Shown here: piece after piece, positions 18,540-29,868 of the stretch
Position numbering within the stretch: position 1 is the stretch's first letter
Layout of the letters: each line of letters starts with the position of its first letter
Assembly (NCBI RefSeq): GCF_024707505.1
Contig: NZ_CP102604.1
Coordinates: 1,488,001 to 1,552,000 of the forward strand
DNA length: 64,000 nucleotides
Direction of reading: 5' to 3'
DNA from: Pantoea sp. SOD02
Lineage (GTDB): Bacteria; Pseudomonadota; Gammaproteobacteria; Enterobacterales; Enterobacteriaceae
Notes under the pieces: model-generated
The model's database searches: none
What the model was told of the DNA's origin: nothing
What the model saw: only the letters and a program-made list of their open reading frames with translations
Program-made: the position numbers and the translations under genes

Positions 18540-19862
18540 ATGAGCGAATTTTCCCAGACGGTCCCCGAATTGGTGGCATGGGCGCGCAAGAACGATTTTT
18601 CGCTTGCGCTGCCGGTAGAACGTCTGGCCTTTTTGCTGGCCATCGCCACCTTAAACGGTGAGCGCATGGACGGCGAGATGAGTGAAGGCGAGCTGATTGA
18701 CGCGTTTCGTCACGTTAGCAAAGCATTCGAACAAACCCACGAAACCGTGCAGGTCCGTGCCAACAACGCCATCAATGACATGGTGCGTCAGCGCTTGCTT
18801 AATCGCTTTACCAGCGAGCTGACGGAAGGCCACGCCATCTATCGTCTGACGCCGCTCGCCATCGGCATTACCGACTATTACATCCGTCAGCGCGAGTTCT
18901 CCACGCTGCGCCTGTCGATGCAGTTGTCGATTGTGGCACAAGAGTTAAAACGTGCCGCAGACGCCGCCGAAGAAGACGGTGACGAATTCCACTGGCATCG
19001 CAACGTGTTTGCACCACTGAAATATTCGGTGGCGGAAATCTTCGATAGCATCGACATGACGCAACGTCTGATGGATGAGCAGCAGCAAGCGGTGAAAACC
19101 GATATTGCCGATCTGCTCAACAAAGACTGGCGCGCAGCGATCTCCAGCTGTGAAATGTTGCTGTCGGAAACCTCCGGTACGCTACGCGAACTGCAGGATA
19201 CGCTGGAAGCGGCGGGCGATAAGCTGCAGGCCAATTTACTGCGCATTCAGGATGCGACGCTAAGCAGCCCGGATCTGGGCTTTGTCGATAAGTTGGTGTT
19301 TGACCTGCAAAACAAGCTCGATCGCATTATCAGCTGGGGCCAGCAGGCTATCGATCTGTGGATCGGCTACGACCGCCACGTACACAAGTTTATTCGTACC
19401 GCCATCGACATGGATAAGAACCGCGTGTTTGCGCAGCGTTTACGCCTGTCGGTGCAAAACTATTTCGATCAGCCGTGGGCGCTGACCTACGCCAATGCCG
19501 ATCGTCTTTACGATATGCGCGATGAAGAGATGACGCTGCGTAATGACGAGGTAATGGGCGAGCTGCCGCCGGAAATGGAATACGAAGAGTTTAATGAGAT
19601 TCGTGAGCAACTGGCCGCGATGATCGAAGAGGCGCTGCAAATTTATAAGCAGGAGCAGAAGCCGCTCCATCTTGCCACGGTGATGCGCGACTATCTGTCG
19701 CAGTATCCGCGCGCGCGCCACTTTGATCTGGCGCGTATCGTCATCGATCAAGCGGTGCGACTCGGCGTGGCCGAAGCTGATTTAGCCGGTCTGCCTGCGC
19801 AATGGCAGGCCATTAATGATTACGGAGCCAAGGTGCAGGCACATGTCATCGACAAATATTGA
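18540..19862 (+). CDS. mukF: chromosome partition kleisin MukF
   Basis: Kleisin subunit of the MukBEF condensin, linking MukB heads and recruiting MukE. 440 residues, equal to E. coli. N-terminal winged-helix dimerisation domain (about 1-120), a helical middle, and a C-terminal winged helix that contacts the MukB head. The last 20 bases are shared with the mukE start. Confidence 0.97.
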   Translation: MSEFSQTVPELVAWARKNDFSLALPVERLAFLLAIATLNGERMDGEMSEGELIDAFRHVSKAFEQTHETVQVRANNAINDMVRQRLLNRFTSELTEGHAIYRLTPLAIGITDYYIRQREFSTLRLSMQLSIVAQELKRAADAAEEDGDEFHWHRNVFAPLKYSVAEIFDSIDMTQRLMDEQQQAVKTDIADLLNKDWRAAISSCEMLLSETSGTLRELQDTLEAAGDKLQANLLRIQDATLSSPDLGFVDKLVFDLQNKLDRIISWGQQAIDLWIGYDRHVHKFIRTAIDMDKNRVFAQRLRLSVQNYFDQPWALTYANADRLYDMRDEEMTLRNDEVMGELPPEMEYEEFNEIREQLAAMIEEALQIYKQEQKPLHLATVMRDYLSQYPRARHFDLARIVIDQAVRLGVAEADLAGLPAQWQAINDYGAKVQAHVIDKY

Positions 19863-20577
19863 ACAAGTGATGCCAGTCAAACTGGCATTGGCTCTGGCAA
19901 ACCCGATTTTCCCGGCGCTCGATAGCCAGTTACGCGCGGGTCGCCACATTGGCATTGAAGAGCTGGATAATCATGCCTTCCTGATGGATTACCAGGAATT
20001 TCTCGAAGAGTTTTACGCGCGCTACAACGTTGAGCTGATCCGCGCGCCGGAAGGCTTCTTCTATCTGCGTCCGCGTTCAACCACCTTGATTCCGCGCTCG
20101 GTGCTGTCCGAGCTGGATATGATGGTGGGCAAAATTCTTTGCTATCTCTATCTCAGCCCGGAACGTCTGGCGAATGAGGGGATTTTTACCCAACAAGAGC
20201 TGTATGACGAACTGCTGTCGCTGGCCGATGAGAGCAAATTGCTCAAGCTGGTAAATCAGCGTTCCACCGGTTCCGATCTTGACCGCGCCAAGCTGCAGGA
20301 AAAAATGCGTGCGTCGCTGAGCCGCCTGCGCCGTCTTGGCATGGTGTGGTTTATGGGCAACGACAGCAGCAAATTCCGCATCACCGAATCGGTGTTCCGC
20401 TTTGGCGCCGACGTGCGCAGCGGTGACGATGCGCGTGAAGCGCAGCTGCGCCTGATTCGTGACGGTGAAGCGATGACGCTGGAAAGCGCGCCGGCTGCGG
20501 CAGAAAACGATGAAGCAGATAACGATATTGACGCTGAAAGCGACGCGAGTGATAACGCGGAGGATGAACAAGCATGA
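19843..20577 (+). CDS. mukE: chromosome partition protein MukE
   Basis: KITE-type winged-helix subunit of MukBEF, which binds MukF as a dimer. 244 residues against 234 in E. coli. The extra length is in an acidic tail (about 218-244, rich in Glu, Asp, Ala). The start at 19843 ([16 protein letters not shown]) matches the family; an in-frame methionine at 19816 adds nine residues read from within mukF. The gene overlaps mukF by 20 bp and mukB by 4 bp, so the three are translationally linked. Confidence 0.97.
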   Translation: MSSTNIEQVMPVKLALALANPIFPALDSQLRAGRHIGIEELDNHAFLMDYQEFLEEFYARYNVELIRAPEGFFYLRPRSTTLIPRSVLSELDMMVGKILCYLYLSPERLANEGIFTQQELYDELLSLADESKLLKLVNQRSTGSDLDRAKLQEKMRASLSRLRRLGMVWFMGNDSSKFRITESVFRFGADVRSGDDAREAQLRLIRDGEAMTLESAPAAAENDEADNDIDAESDASDNAEDEQA

Positions 20578-23500
20578 TTGAACGCGGTAAATTTCGTTCG
20601 CTAACGCTGATCAATTGGAACGGCTTCTTTGCCCGTACTTTTGATCTTGATGAACTGGTCACCACGCTTTCGGGCGGTAACGGTGCGGGTAAATCCACCA
20701 CCATGGCCGCCTTCGTTACGGCGATGATCCCTGACTTAACCTTGCTGCACTTCCGTAACACCACCGAAGCCGGTGCAACTTCAGGTTCGCGTGATAAAGG
20801 CCTGCACGGCAAGCTGCGCGCTGGCGTCTGTTATTCGGTGCTTGATGTGGTCAACTCACGCCATCAACGCGTGATTGTTGGCGTACGTCTGCAGCAGGTA
20901 GCGGGACGCGATAAAAAGGTCGATATCAAGCCATTCAGTATTCACGGCTTGCCGAGCGATTCACAGGCCACCGATATGCTGACCGAAATCCTCAACAACC
21001 GTCAGGCGCGCGTATTGCCGCTGACGGAAGTGAAGGAGCGCGTGGAAGCGCAGGAAGGCGTGCAGTTCAAACAGTACAACTCGGTCACCGATTATCATGC
21101 GGTGCTGTTCGAGCTCGGCGTGGTGCCGCGTCGTCTGCGTAACGCCAGCGATCGCAGCAAGTTCTATCGTCTGATCGAAGCCTCACTGTACGGCGGTATC
21201 TCTAGCGCCATCACCCGCTCGCTGCGCGATTACCTGCTGCCAGAAAACGGCGGCGTGCGTAAAGCCTTCCAGGATATGGAAGCCGCGCTGCGGGAAAACC
21301 GCATGACGCTGGAAGCGATTCGCGTTACCCAATCGGATCGCGATCTGTTTAAGCATTTGATTTCGGAAGCTACCAGCTACGTTTCCGCCGACTACATGCG
21401 CCACGCCAACGAGCGTCGCATTCACCTCGACGGCGCGCTGCAGCTGCGTAATGAGCTGTTTACCAGCCGCAATCAGCTGATTTCCGAGCAGTATCGCCAC
21501 ATTGAAATGGCGCGTGAGTTGTCCGAGCACAACGGTGCCGAGAGCGATCTGGAAAGCGATTATCAGGGCGCCAGCGACCACCTGAATCTGGTGCAAACCG
21601 CCATGCGCCAGCAGGAGAAGATTGAGCGTTACGATGCCGATCTGGAAGAGCTGACTTATCGCCTTGAAGAGCAAAATGAAGTTGTAGCCGAAGCGCGTGA
21701 AGTGCAGGAAGAGAATGAAGCACGCGCCGAAGCGGCTGAAGTGGAAGTGGATGAGCTGAAAAGCCAGCTTGCCGACTTCCAGCAAGCGCTCGACGTGCAG
21801 CAGACGCGTGCCATTCAGTATCAGCAAGCCTTGCAGGCGCTGGAGAAAGCACGTACGCAGTGTCAACTGCCCGATTTATCTATTGATAACGCCGCTGAAA
21901 GGCAGGAAACCTTCCAGGCGCGTGAAGAGGAAGCCACCGAGCGCCTGCTGCGTCTCGAACAGAAGCTGAGCGTCGCCGAAGCGGCGCACAGCCAATTTGA
22001 GCAAGCGTTAGCGTTAGTCACCAGCATCGCCGGTGACGTCGGTCGTCAGGATGCGTGGCAAGTGGGGCGTGATTTACTGCGTGACGCCGGCAATCAGCGC
22101 CATCATGCCGAACAACTCTCCTCGCTGCGTCTGCGCCTCAATGAATTAGAAACCCGTCTGCGTGAGCAGCATGATGCCGAGCGTCTGCTGGCGGATTTCT
22201 GCAAACGTCAGGGCCAGCAATACGATGCGGATGCGCTGGACGGCTTGCAGCGTGAACTTGAAGCGCAGATTGAACAGCTGAATAGTAGCGTCGCCGATGC
22301 CGGCGAACGCCGCATGTTGATGCGTCAGGAGCTGGAGCAGCTGCGTGAACGCATCACCGCGTTGACTGCGCGTGCGCCACACTGGCTGGCGGCGCAGGAA
22401 ATTCTGACGCAGCTGAGCGAGCAAACCGGTCAGGAGCTGACCAGCAGCCAGCAGATCACTGAATTTATGCAGCAACTGCTGGAGCGCGAGCGTGAAACCA
22501 CGGTTGAACGCGACGAGCTGGCCGCGCGTAAGCGTGAAGTTGAACAGCAGATTGAACGGCTGAGCCAGCCGGGCGGCGCGGAAGATGCGCGCCTGACGCA
22601 GCTGGCAGAACGTTTTGGCGGCGTACTGCTGTCGGAAATTTATGATGACGTTACGCTGGATGACGCGCCGTACTTCTCGGCGTTATACGGCCCATCGCGC
22701 CACGCCATCGTGGTGCCGGATCTGTCGCTGGTGCGCGACTTGCTCGACGGTTTAGACGAGTGCCCGGAAGATCTCTATTTGATTGAAGGTGATCCGCAAG
22801 CCTTTGACGACAGCGTATTTAGCGTCGAAGAGCTGGAAAAAGCGGTGGTAGTGAAAGTGGCTGAGCGTCAGTGGCGCTACTCCCGCTTCCCGAAAGTGCC
22901 GCTGTTTGGTCGCGCGGCGCGTGAAAACCAGCTTGAGTTGCTGAACAACGAACGTGAACAGCTGGCTGAGCGTTATGCCACGCTGTCGTTTGATGTGCAG
23001 AAAACCCAGCGTCTACATCAATCCTTCAGCCGCTTCATCGGCAGCCATTTAGCAGTGGCGTTTGATAAAGATCCAGAAGCGCAGATTCGTCAGCTTAACA
23101 GCCGCCGTGGCGAGCTGGAGCGGGCGCTGGCGCAGCATGAAAACGACAATCAGCAGCAGCGTGCGCAGTTTGAGCAGGCAAAAGAGGGCGTCAGCCAGCT
23201 TAACCGCCTGTTGCCGCGCGTTAATCTGCTGCTCGACGACACGCTTGGCGATCGCTGTGAAGAGATCCGCGAGCGCGTGGAAGAAGCGCAGGAAGCCGCG
23301 CGCTTCCTGCATCAGCACGGCAACAAACTCAGCAAGCTGGAGCCGCTGATTTCTGTACTGCAAAGCGATCCGCAGCAGCACGATCAGCTGCAACGTGACT
23401 ATCAGCAGGCACAGCAGCAGCAGCGCGATGCGCGTCAACAGGCCTTTGCCCTGACCGAAGTGGTGCAGCGTCGTGCGCACTTCAGCTATGAAAGTTCGGC

Positions 23501-25040
23501 TGGCATGTTGGGCGGCAACAGCGATCTCAATGAACAGTTGCGTCAGCGTCTGGAACAGGCGGAAGGTGAGCGCAGCCGCGCACGTGAACGTCTGCGTGGA
23601 CATCAGGCGCAGTTGACGCAGTATTCACAGGTGCTGGCTTCGCTGAAAAGTTCTTACGATGCCAAACGCGACATGCTGAAAGAGTTGCAGCAAGAGATGC
23701 AGGACATCGGCGTGCATGCCGATGCCAGCGCAGAAGAGCGTGCGCGCATTCGTCGTGATGAGCTGTACAGCGCGTTGAGCCACAACCGTGCGCGTCGCAA
23801 CCAGCTGGAAAAACAGATCACCTTCTGTGAAGCCGAAATGGACAGCCTGCAGAAGAAACTGCGCAAGTTGGAACGCGATTATCATCAGATTCGTGAGCAG
23901 GTTGTCAGCGCGAAAGCCGGCTGGTGCACGGTGTTGCGTCTGGTTAAAGAGAACGGCGTTGAGCGTCGTCTGCATCGTCGCGAGCTGGCCTATCTCAGCG
24001 GCGATGAGCTGCGTTCGATGTCGGATAAGGCGCTGGGTGCGCTGCGTCTGGCGGTAGCGGATAACGAGCATCTGCGCGATGTGCTGCGCATGTCGGAAGA
24101 TCCGAAACGTCCGGAACGTAAGATTCAGTTCTTTATCGCGGTGTATCAGCATCTGCGCGAACGTATTCGTCAGGACATCATTCGTACCGACGATCCAGTT
24201 GAAGCCATCGAGCAGATGGAAATCGAGCTGAATCGTCTGACCGAAGAGCTGACGGCGCGTGAACAGACGCTGGCAATCAGCTCACGCAGCGCGGCGAACA
24301 TCATTCGCAAAACCATTCAGCGCGAGCAGAACCGTATTCGTCAGCTGAACCAGGGCTTGCAGGCGGTGAGCTTTGGTCAGGTGCGCAGCGTGCGCCTCAA
24401 CGTGAACGTGCGTGAAGCGCACTCAACGCTGCTGGATACGCTGTCGGAAGAGCATGAACAGCATCAGGATCTGTTTACCAGCAACCGCTTAACCTTCTCG
24501 GAAGCGCTGGCGAAACTCTATCAACGCCTAAATCCGCAGATCGATATGGGCCAGCGTACGCCGCAAACCATTGGTGAAGAGCTGCTCGACTACCGCAACT
24601 ATCTTGAGATGGAAGTGGAAGTGAATCGTGGCTCTGATGGCTGGTTGCGTGCAGAAAGTGGCGCGCTTTCGACCGGTGAAGCGATCGGTACCGGGATGTC
24701 GATTCTGGTGATGGTTGTGCAGAGCTGGGAAGAGGAATCACGTCGTCTGCGCGGCAAAGATATCTCGCCGTGTCGTCTGCTGTTCCTTGATGAAGCGGCA
24801 CGTCTGGATGCGCGTTCAATTGCCACGCTGTTTGAGCTATGTGAACGTCTGGAGATGCAGCTGATCATCGCGGCACCAGAGAATATCAGCCCGGAAAAAG
24901 GCACCACTTACAAACTGGTGCGTAAAATGTTCAATAACACCGAACACGTGCATGTGGTTGGTCTGCGCGGCTTCTCGGCGGATCCTGCACCGAGCAAGGA
25001 TCAAAGTCCTAAGGTCGGTCTTGAATATGAGAATTCATAG
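20574..25040 (+). CDS. mukB: condensin-like ATPase MukB
   Basis: SMC-like ATPase that compacts and orients chromosomes by loop formation. 1488 residues. Walker [10 protein letters not shown] at 34-42; long coiled coils (about 300-650 and 800-1230, rich in Glu/Gln/Arg/Leu heptads) flanking a hinge around 650-800 ([13 protein letters not shown]). The C-terminal head has the signature-type [15 protein letters not shown] and Walker [14 protein letters not shown]. Overlaps mukE by ATGA. MatP, which displaces MukBEF from the terminus in E. coli, is encoded at 59 kb. Confidence 0.98.
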   Translation: MIERGKFRSLTLINWNGFFARTFDLDELVTTLSGGNGAGKSTTMAAFVTAMIPDLTLLHFRNTTEAGATSGSRDKGLHGKLRAGVCYSVLDVVNSRHQRVIVGVRLQQVAGRDKKVDIKPFSIHGLPSDSQATDMLTEILNNRQARVLPLTEVKERVEAQEGVQFKQYNSVTDYHAVLFELGVVPRRLRNASDRSKFYRLIEASLYGGISSAITRSLRDYLLPENGGVRKAFQDMEAALRENRMTLEAIRVTQSDRDLFKHLISEATSYVSADYMRHANERRIHLDGALQLRNELFTSRNQLISEQYRHIEMARELSEHNGAESDLESDYQGASDHLNLVQTAMRQQEKIERYDADLEELTYRLEEQNEVVAEAREVQEENEARAEAAEVEVDELKSQLADFQQALDVQQTRAIQYQQALQALEKARTQCQLPDLSIDNAAERQETFQAREEEATERLLRLEQKLSVAEAAHSQFEQALALVTSIAGDVGRQDAWQVGRDLLRDAGNQRHHAEQLSSLRLRLNELETRLREQHDAERLLADFCKRQGQQYDADALDGLQRELEAQIEQLNSSVADAGERRMLMRQELEQLRERITALTARAPHWLAAQEILTQLSEQTGQELTSSQQITEFMQQLLERERETTVERDELAARKREVEQQIERLSQPGGAEDARLTQLAERFGGVLLSEIYDDVTLDDAPYFSALYGPSRHAIVVPDLSLVRDLLDGLDECPEDLYLIEGDPQAFDDSVFSVEELEKAVVVKVAERQWRYSRFPKVPLFGRAARENQLELLNNEREQLAERYATLSFDVQKTQRLHQSFSRFIGSHLAVAFDKDPEAQIRQLNSRRGELERALAQHENDNQQQRAQFEQAKEGVSQLNRLLPRVNLLLDDTLGDRCEEIRERVEEAQEAARFLHQHGNKLSKLEPLISVLQSDPQQHDQLQRDYQQAQQQQRDARQQAFALTEVVQRRAHFSYESSAGMLGGNSDLNEQLRQRLEQAEGERSRARERLRGHQAQLTQYSQVLASLKSSYDAKRDMLKELQQEMQDIGVHADASAEERARIRRDELYSALSHNRARRNQLEKQITFCEAEMDSLQKKLRKLERDYHQIREQVVSAKAGWCTVLRLVKENGVERRLHRRELAYLSGDELRSMSDKALGALRLAVADNEHLRDVLRMSEDPKRPERKIQFFIAVYQHLRERIRQDIIRTDDPVEAIEQMEIELNRLTEELTAREQTLAISSRSAANIIRKTIQREQNRIRQLNQGLQAVSFGQVRSVRLNVNVREAHSTLLDTLSEEHEQHQDLFTSNRLTFSEALAKLYQRLNPQIDMGQRTPQTIGEELLDYRNYLEMEVEVNRGSDGWLRAESGALSTGEAIGTGMSILVMVVQSWEEESRRLRGKDISPCRLLFLDEAARLDARSIATLFELCERLEMQLIIAAPENISPEKGTTYKLVRKMFNNTEHVHVVGLRGFSADPAPSKDQSPKVGLEYENS

Positions 25041-25083
25041 CGCTTAATCTGGTTAAAAAACAGCACTACGTTTAATCTGTATG

Positions 25084-25120
25084 CGGCATCTGCACTTAGA
25101 GGCAGATGCCGTTTTTTATT
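25084..25120 (+). terminator. intrinsic terminator of the cmoM-mukFEB operon
   Basis: Ten-bp perfect stem CGGCATCTGC (25084-25093) / GCAGATGCCG (25102-25111), 8-base loop, then six T. Confidence 0.92.
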
Positions 25121-25196
25121 CGTATACTCAACATTAAGAGTATGGCTGTACATGGCGATCACAGGGCGCTATGTCATTGGTGAGAAGGGGGCAGGG

Positions 25197-27026
25197 ATGT
25201 TGCTAAACAATAAGCGCAAAATGAGCCGTGCTGCAGTAGCACTCGGTTTGTCATTGGTATTATCGCCGCTGGCTGTCAGCCATGCGGCCATCACCTCCAC
25301 GCTACCCAACTCGACGCATCATAGTTCGATGTCGGTTGCTGCCAGTCAGCAACAGATTCAGCAGGCGTTTAGCGCCACTGAACAACCCTTCTACCTGCCA
25401 GGCTTGGCCGGCATTTATGCGTCACGTGACATGGCGCCGCTGTGGCAGGACCAGCAAGCGGTGCAGGCTTTCCAGCAGCAGCTTGCGGAAGTGGCGCTCT
25501 CAGGCGTGCAGCCGCAGTTCACTCGCTGGGTGGAGCGGCTAACCAATCCGAACATTAAAGGCCTGGCGCGCGATATCGTGCTCAGTGATGCAATGCTTGG
25601 CTATCTGCAATTTGTTGCCAATGTGCCGACGCAGGGTGAAACCTGGCTTTACAGCAACGTGCCGTACAAGCTGACCATGCCATCGCTGGCCGCCATCAAT
25701 CAATGGCAGAATGCGGTGAACGGCGGCGGAAGCCGTACTTTCGTGGTGTCACTGCAGCCGCAGCATCCGCAATATCTACCGATGCATAATGCATTGAAAA
25801 CGTTGCTAAACGATCATCATCCGTGGCCGCAATTGCGTGATACCGCTACGCTGCGCCCAGGACAAATCAGCAATGATGTGCCTGCGCTGCGTGAGATTCT
25901 GCAACGCACCGGCATGTTGACCGCCAGTCACAGCACTACGCCAACGCCGGCGGAAGATGCAGTACCCACGGCGCCGGTTCCGGTGAGTCAGAGCAATCAG
26001 CCGGTGGCGGTGAGCCCGTCAGCGGCGAACTTTGATGATATTGATGCGGCTCCGGCACTCGCTGCTGCGCCTGAAGTCGCTAATAATGTGGCTGCCAATC
26101 CAGCGGCAACCGGCCCCAACGTCTATGACGCTGCACTGGTGGAAGGTGTGAAACGCTTCCAGCACTGGCAAGGCTTGGCCGATGATGGCGCAATTGGTCC
26201 GCGTACACGTGAATGGCTGAATGTGCCGCCGCAGATGCGCGCCTCGCTGCTGGCGCTCAATATTCAGCGTCTGCGTCTGCTGCCGGATGATATGCATAAC
26301 GGCATCATGGTAAACATTCCCAACTATTCGCTGACCTACTACAACAATGGTGCCACCATTTTGTCATCACGCGTGATTGTGGGTCGTCCCGACCGCAAAA
26401 CGCCGCTGATGCGCAGCGCGCTGAATAATGTGGTGCTGAATCCACCTTGGAATGTGCCAACCACGCTGGTGCGCCAGGATATTGTGCCGAAGGTGAAGCA
26501 AGATCCGAGCTATCTGTATAAACACGGTTATACGCTGCTGTCGGGTTGGAGCGCGGATGCGGAAGTGATCGATCCTTCAATGATTGACTGGCATATGGTG
26601 TCGGCGGCGAGCTTCCCATATCGCATTCGTCAGGCGCCAGGCGCGACTAACTCGCTGGGTCGCTACAAATTCAATATGCCGAGTTCGGATGCGATCTATC
26701 TGCACGATACGCCAAACCATAATCTGTTCCAGCGTGATATTCGTGCGCTCAGTTCCGGATGTGTGCGCGTCAATAAAGCCTCGGAATTGGCCGATCTGCT
26801 ACTGCAGGATGTGGGCTGGAATGACGGCCGTATTTCGGACACATTGAAAGAGGGGAATACCCGTTATGTGCCGATTCGCCATCGTATACCAGTGAACCTT
26901 TACTACCTCACCGCCTGGGTTGCAGATGATGGACTTCCGCAATATCGTACAGATATTTACAATTATGATAACCCTGCGCGTTCCGGCAGTCAGGTGCTGT
27001 ATAAAGCCGGCCAATTGTTACTCTAG
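25197..27026 (+). CDS. ldtD: L,D-transpeptidase LdtD
   Basis: Periplasmic YkuD-family transpeptidase (YcbB) that makes 3-3 meso-diaminopimelate cross-links in peptidoglycan, important when normal 4-3 cross-linking or outer-membrane assembly is disturbed. 609 residues. An N-terminal signal segment [24 protein letters not shown] precedes the mature protein. A scaffold domain and a Pro/Ala/Val-rich linker (about 240-310) follow, then a peptidoglycan-binding repeat ([24 protein letters not shown]) and the YkuD domain with HDTPNHNLF and catalytic Cys522 in SSGCVRV. I start at 25197, with AGAAGGGG upstream; the 25152 start would bury the signal peptide. Confidence 0.95.
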   Translation: MLLNNKRKMSRAAVALGLSLVLSPLAVSHAAITSTLPNSTHHSSMSVAASQQQIQQAFSATEQPFYLPGLAGIYASRDMAPLWQDQQAVQAFQQQLAEVALSGVQPQFTRWVERLTNPNIKGLARDIVLSDAMLGYLQFVANVPTQGETWLYSNVPYKLTMPSLAAINQWQNAVNGGGSRTFVVSLQPQHPQYLPMHNALKTLLNDHHPWPQLRDTATLRPGQISNDVPALREILQRTGMLTASHSTTPTPAEDAVPTAPVPVSQSNQPVAVSPSAANFDDIDAAPALAAAPEVANNVAANPAATGPNVYDAALVEGVKRFQHWQGLADDGAIGPRTREWLNVPPQMRASLLALNIQRLRLLPDDMHNGIMVNIPNYSLTYYNNGATILSSRVIVGRPDRKTPLMRSALNNVVLNPPWNVPTTLVRQDIVPKVKQDPSYLYKHGYTLLSGWSADAEVIDPSMIDWHMVSAASFPYRIRQAPGATNSLGRYKFNMPSSDAIYLHDTPNHNLFQRDIRALSSGCVRVNKASELADLLLQDVGWNDGRISDTLKEGNTRYVPIRHRIPVNLYYLTAWVADDGLPQYRTDIYNYDNPARSGSQVLYKAGQLLL

Positions 27027-27063
27027 TACTTGATTTGGCTGTTTTCTCTTCACATGAATTTAA

Positions 27064-27108
27064 CCAAGACCAGTCTCGAAAATTTGATTTTGAGCTGGTT
27101 TTGGTCTT
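27064..27108. terminator. imperfect hairpin between ldtD and mepK
   Basis: A 10-bp stem CCAAGACCAG (27064-27073) / CTGGTTTTGG (27095-27104) with one G-U pair. A further inner pairing of AAAAT with ATTTT continues the hairpin. The T content after it is low. Probable ldtD terminator, but could be a structural element. Confidence 0.4.
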
Positions 27109-27213
27109 CTGCAACATATTCTGGGTTGACTGAGTCTTAGGCGGACGTTAATGTTCGGCCTTGTGTATTTTTCGCACATATTTTATCCGCTTTAGACTAG
27201 GTAACCTCGCTTC

Positions 27214-27765
27214 ATGGCTAATATTGATTCTCAACGTCGTCGATTACTCTTGATTGGAGGCGCAGCTGCAGGATTATCACTGCTTCCTGGCTCCGCTCTG
27301 GCTTCGCTTTCCACCGCCCGCCCTCGAGTATTGACACTTAGTAACCTTCACACCGGCGAAACCCTTAAAACGGAGTTTTTTAACGGTAAGCGTTATGACA
27401 AGGATGAGTTAGCCCGCTTAAATCACTTTTTCCGTGATTACCGCGCGAATCAGGTGAAGAACATCGATCCCCATCTTTTTGATCAGCTTTACCGCCTGCA
27501 AACGTTGCTCGATACGCGTAAGCCGGTGCAGTTGATCTCGGGTTACCGCACCTTAGCCACCAACACCATGCTGCGTGAATCGGGTCCGGGCGTGGCGAAA
27601 AAAAGCTATCACACCAAAGGACAAGCGATGGATTTCCACATTGAGGGAATTTCGTTGAGCAATGTTCGCAAAGCGGCGTTATCTATGCGCGCCGGTGGTG
27701 TAGGATATTACCCGCGCAGCAACTTCGTACACATAGATACCGGGCCTGCAAGGCACTGGTCCTGA
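27214..27765 (+). CDS. mepK: murein DD-endopeptidase MepK
   Basis: Zinc endopeptidase (YcbK, peptidase M15 family) that cleaves peptidoglycan cross-links, with a preference for the 3-3 links made by L,D-transpeptidases in E. coli. 183 residues. The N-terminus SQRRRLLLIGGAAAGLSLLPG is a twin-arginine export signal. Zinc-site segments are SYHTKGQAMDFHIEG and FVHIDTGPARHW. Placed directly after ldtD, so synthesis and cleavage of the same bond are encoded side by side. Confidence 0.96.
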   Translation: MANIDSQRRRLLLIGGAAAGLSLLPGSALASLSTARPRVLTLSNLHTGETLKTEFFNGKRYDKDELARLNHFFRDYRANQVKNIDPHLFDQLYRLQTLLDTRKPVQLISGYRTLATNTMLRESGPGVAKKSYHTKGQAMDFHIEGISLSNVRKAALSMRAGGVGYYPRSNFVHIDTGPARHWS

Positions 27766-27801
27766 TACCGGCAGCGCTGCGTGTGTCGGTCATGGAGCGC
27801 T

Positions 27802-28434
27802 ATGAATTACCAAATTATTCCGGTTACGGCTTTTTCCCAAAACTGTTCAGTTATTTGGGATGACGAAACCCAACAAGCCGCATTGGTCGATCCCGGCGGC
27901 GATGCAGAAACCATCAAAGCCGTGCTGGCAGAACGTGGTTTAACGCCGTCACAAATCCTGCTCACACATGGACATCTTGATCACGTTGGTGCCGCTGCGG
28001 AACTTGCGGCACATTATCAGGTGCCGATTGTCGGTCCGCATCCGCTTGATGCTTTCTGGTTAGACAATCTGCCTACACAGAGCCGCATGTTTGGATTACC
28101 TGAATGCGCGCCGCTGACGCCTGACCGCTGGCTGGAAGAGGGTGAAACTGTTCAGGTTGGAAATGTCGTGCTGGAAGTACTGCTTTGTCCGGGCCATACG
28201 CCGGGACACATCGTGTTCTTTGATCGTGCTGGACGTCTGCTAATCTCAGGGGATGTGATTTTCAACGGTGGCGTGGGACGCACCGATTTCCCACAGGGTA
28301 GCCACAGCGACCTAATCGATGCGATTAAAGCGAAGCTGCTGCCGCTAGGCGAAGATGTGACTTTCGTGCCGGGTCACGGGCCAATCTCGACGCTAGGTCG
28401 TGAGCGCCTCAGCAATCCGTTCCTGCAAGAATAA
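27802..28434 (+). CDS. gloC: hydroxyacylglutathione hydrolase GloC (type II glyoxalase)
   Basis: Metallo-beta-lactamase-fold hydrolase (YcbL) that completes methylglyoxal detoxification by releasing D-lactate from lactoylglutathione. 210 residues. Metal ligands are visible in [23 protein letters not shown] and VPGHGP. The ATG at 27802 ([16 protein letters not shown]) matches the family and has GGAG just upstream; the earlier GTG at 27781 is not supported. Followed by a two-way terminator shared with aspC. Confidence 0.94.
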   Translation: MNYQIIPVTAFSQNCSVIWDDETQQAALVDPGGDAETIKAVLAERGLTPSQILLTHGHLDHVGAAAELAAHYQVPIVGPHPLDAFWLDNLPTQSRMFGLPECAPLTPDRWLEEGETVQVGNVVLEVLLCPGHTPGHIVFFDRAGRLLISGDVIFNGGVGRTDFPQGSHSDLIDAIKAKLLPLGEDVTFVPGHGPISTLGRERLSNPFLQE

Positions 28435-28458
28435 AAAATGGGCCACTTCGGCCCATTT
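28433..28458. terminator. bidirectional terminator between gloC and aspC
   Basis: Stem ATGGGCC (28438-28444) / GGCCCAT (28450-28456) with loop ACTTC. TTTGTCG follows on the plus strand and a TTTTTTATTC run on the minus strand, so it is strongest for aspC. Confidence 0.85.
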
Positions 28459-28478
28459 GTCGTTATTCGCCGCCTGAT

Positions 28479-29669
28479 TTATAAAACCGCGACAATCGCT
28501 TCACACAGCGCCGACATGTTATCTGGCGTCATGCCTGCCACGTTAACGCGACCAGAATTTACAGCATACACACCAAACTCTTCACGCAAACGTACCACCT
28601 GATCTTTGGTCAGGCCGCTAAACGAAAACATGCCGTTCTGCTTGATGATGAAGCTAAAGTCCTGATTAGCACCTTTCTCCGCCAACGTGTTCACAAATAG
28701 CTGACGCATGCGCTGGATGCGCTGACGCATATCGGTCAGCTCCTGAATCCAGATGGTACGCAGCGCATCGTTGCTGAGGATGGTGGCGACTACTGCCGCG
28801 CCGTGTGACGGCGGGTTTGAGTAGTTGGCGCGAATCGTATATTTCACCTGGCTAAACGCGGTTTTCGCCACGTCGCTGCTCGCAGCAACCAGCGTCAATG
28901 CACCAACACGCTCGTTATACAAACCGAAGTTCTTCGAATAAGAACTGGCAACGATCAGTTCCTGATGTGAAGCGGCAAAAATACGCAACCCTTCAGCATC
29001 TTCGTCCAGACCGCGAGCAAAGCCCTGATAGGCGAAATCAAACAGCGGCAGCCAGCCTTTTTCTAGCGACAGCTGCGCCAGCTGCTGCCATTGATCTGCA
29101 GAAGGATCAACGCCGGTTGGGTTGTGGCAGCAGCCGTGGAACAGCACTACATCGCCCGCTTTGGCTTCCTGCAGTGATGCCACCATCGCGTCGAAATCCA
29201 GGCTGTGGCTCGCTGCATCGTAATAATCGTAATCACACACTTCAAGGCCAGCAGCGTTGAACACGTTGTTATGGTTCGGCCAGCTTGGGTTGCTCACCCA
29301 AACGCGCTTTACGCTGGTCTGGTTTGCCAGAAAATCTGCCGCTACGCGCAGGGCGCCGGTGCCACCTGGCGTTTGTGCGGTGCAGGCGCGACCGGCTGAA
29401 ATCAGTGCGCTCTCTTTGCCGAACAGTAACTCCTGCGTGCAACGTGCGAAATCCGCCAGACCATCAATGCTCAGGTAGTTCTTGGTGGTTTCATTTTCCA
29501 GCAAATACTGCTCAGCTTTTTTGACACTGGTGAGGACCGGCGTTTTACCGGTTTCATCTTTATAAACACCAATGCCAAGATTGATTTTATTCGGCCGGTC
29601 ATCGGCACGAAAAAGGTCAGCCAGTCCCAGAATAGGATCGGCGGGTGCGGCAGAGATCGATTCAAACAT
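28479..29669 (-). CDS. aspC: aspartate aminotransferase AspC
   Basis: PLP transaminase interconverting aspartate/2-oxoglutarate and oxaloacetate/glutamate; it also acts on aromatic amino acids. 396 residues, the E. coli length. PLP lysine is Lys246 in [15 protein letters not shown]. The segments HGCCHNPTG and [10 protein letters not shown] line the cofactor site. Minus strand, ATG at 29669. Lies between gloC and ompF as in E. coli. Confidence 0.98.
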   Translation of the reverse strand: MFESISAAPADPILGLADLFRADDRPNKINLGIGVYKDETGKTPVLTSVKKAEQYLLENETTKNYLSIDGLADFARCTQELLFGKESALISAGRACTAQTPGGTGALRVAADFLANQTSVKRVWVSNPSWPNHNNVFNAAGLEVCDYDYYDAASHSLDFDAMVASLQEAKAGDVVLFHGCCHNPTGVDPSADQWQQLAQLSLEKGWLPLFDFAYQGFARGLDEDAEGLRIFAASHQELIVASSYSKNFGLYNERVGALTLVAASSDVAKTAFSQVKYTIRANYSNPPSHGAAVVATILSNDALRTIWIQELTDMRQRIQRMRQLFVNTLAEKGANQDFSFIIKQNGMFSFSGLTKDQVVRLREEFGVYAVNSGRVNVAGMTPDNMSALCEAIVAVL

Positions 29670-29814
29670 GAGTCAGTTCCGTTTGGGTGAACTTTAGCGA
29701 AATGAGCTATCAGGTTAACGTCAGTCGGCACGCTTGCCAACCGCTGATATAAAAAAGAAATATGTCGGCAGGATAAAGTAGAAAAGCTAATTGCGAAGCC
29801 GATCACTGAAATGC

Positions 29815-29841
29815 AAAACGGAGCCCGAAGGCTCCGTTTTT
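29815..29841. terminator. terminator between ompF and aspC
   Basis: Symmetric element AAAACGGAGCC (29815-29825) / GGCTCCGTTTT (29830-29840) with loop CGAA. The A/T flanks make it work in both directions; its position 28 bp past the ompF stop marks it as the ompF terminator. Confidence 0.88.
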
Positions 29842-29868
29842 AGGTATTACGCAAATCTAATCGGGTGA

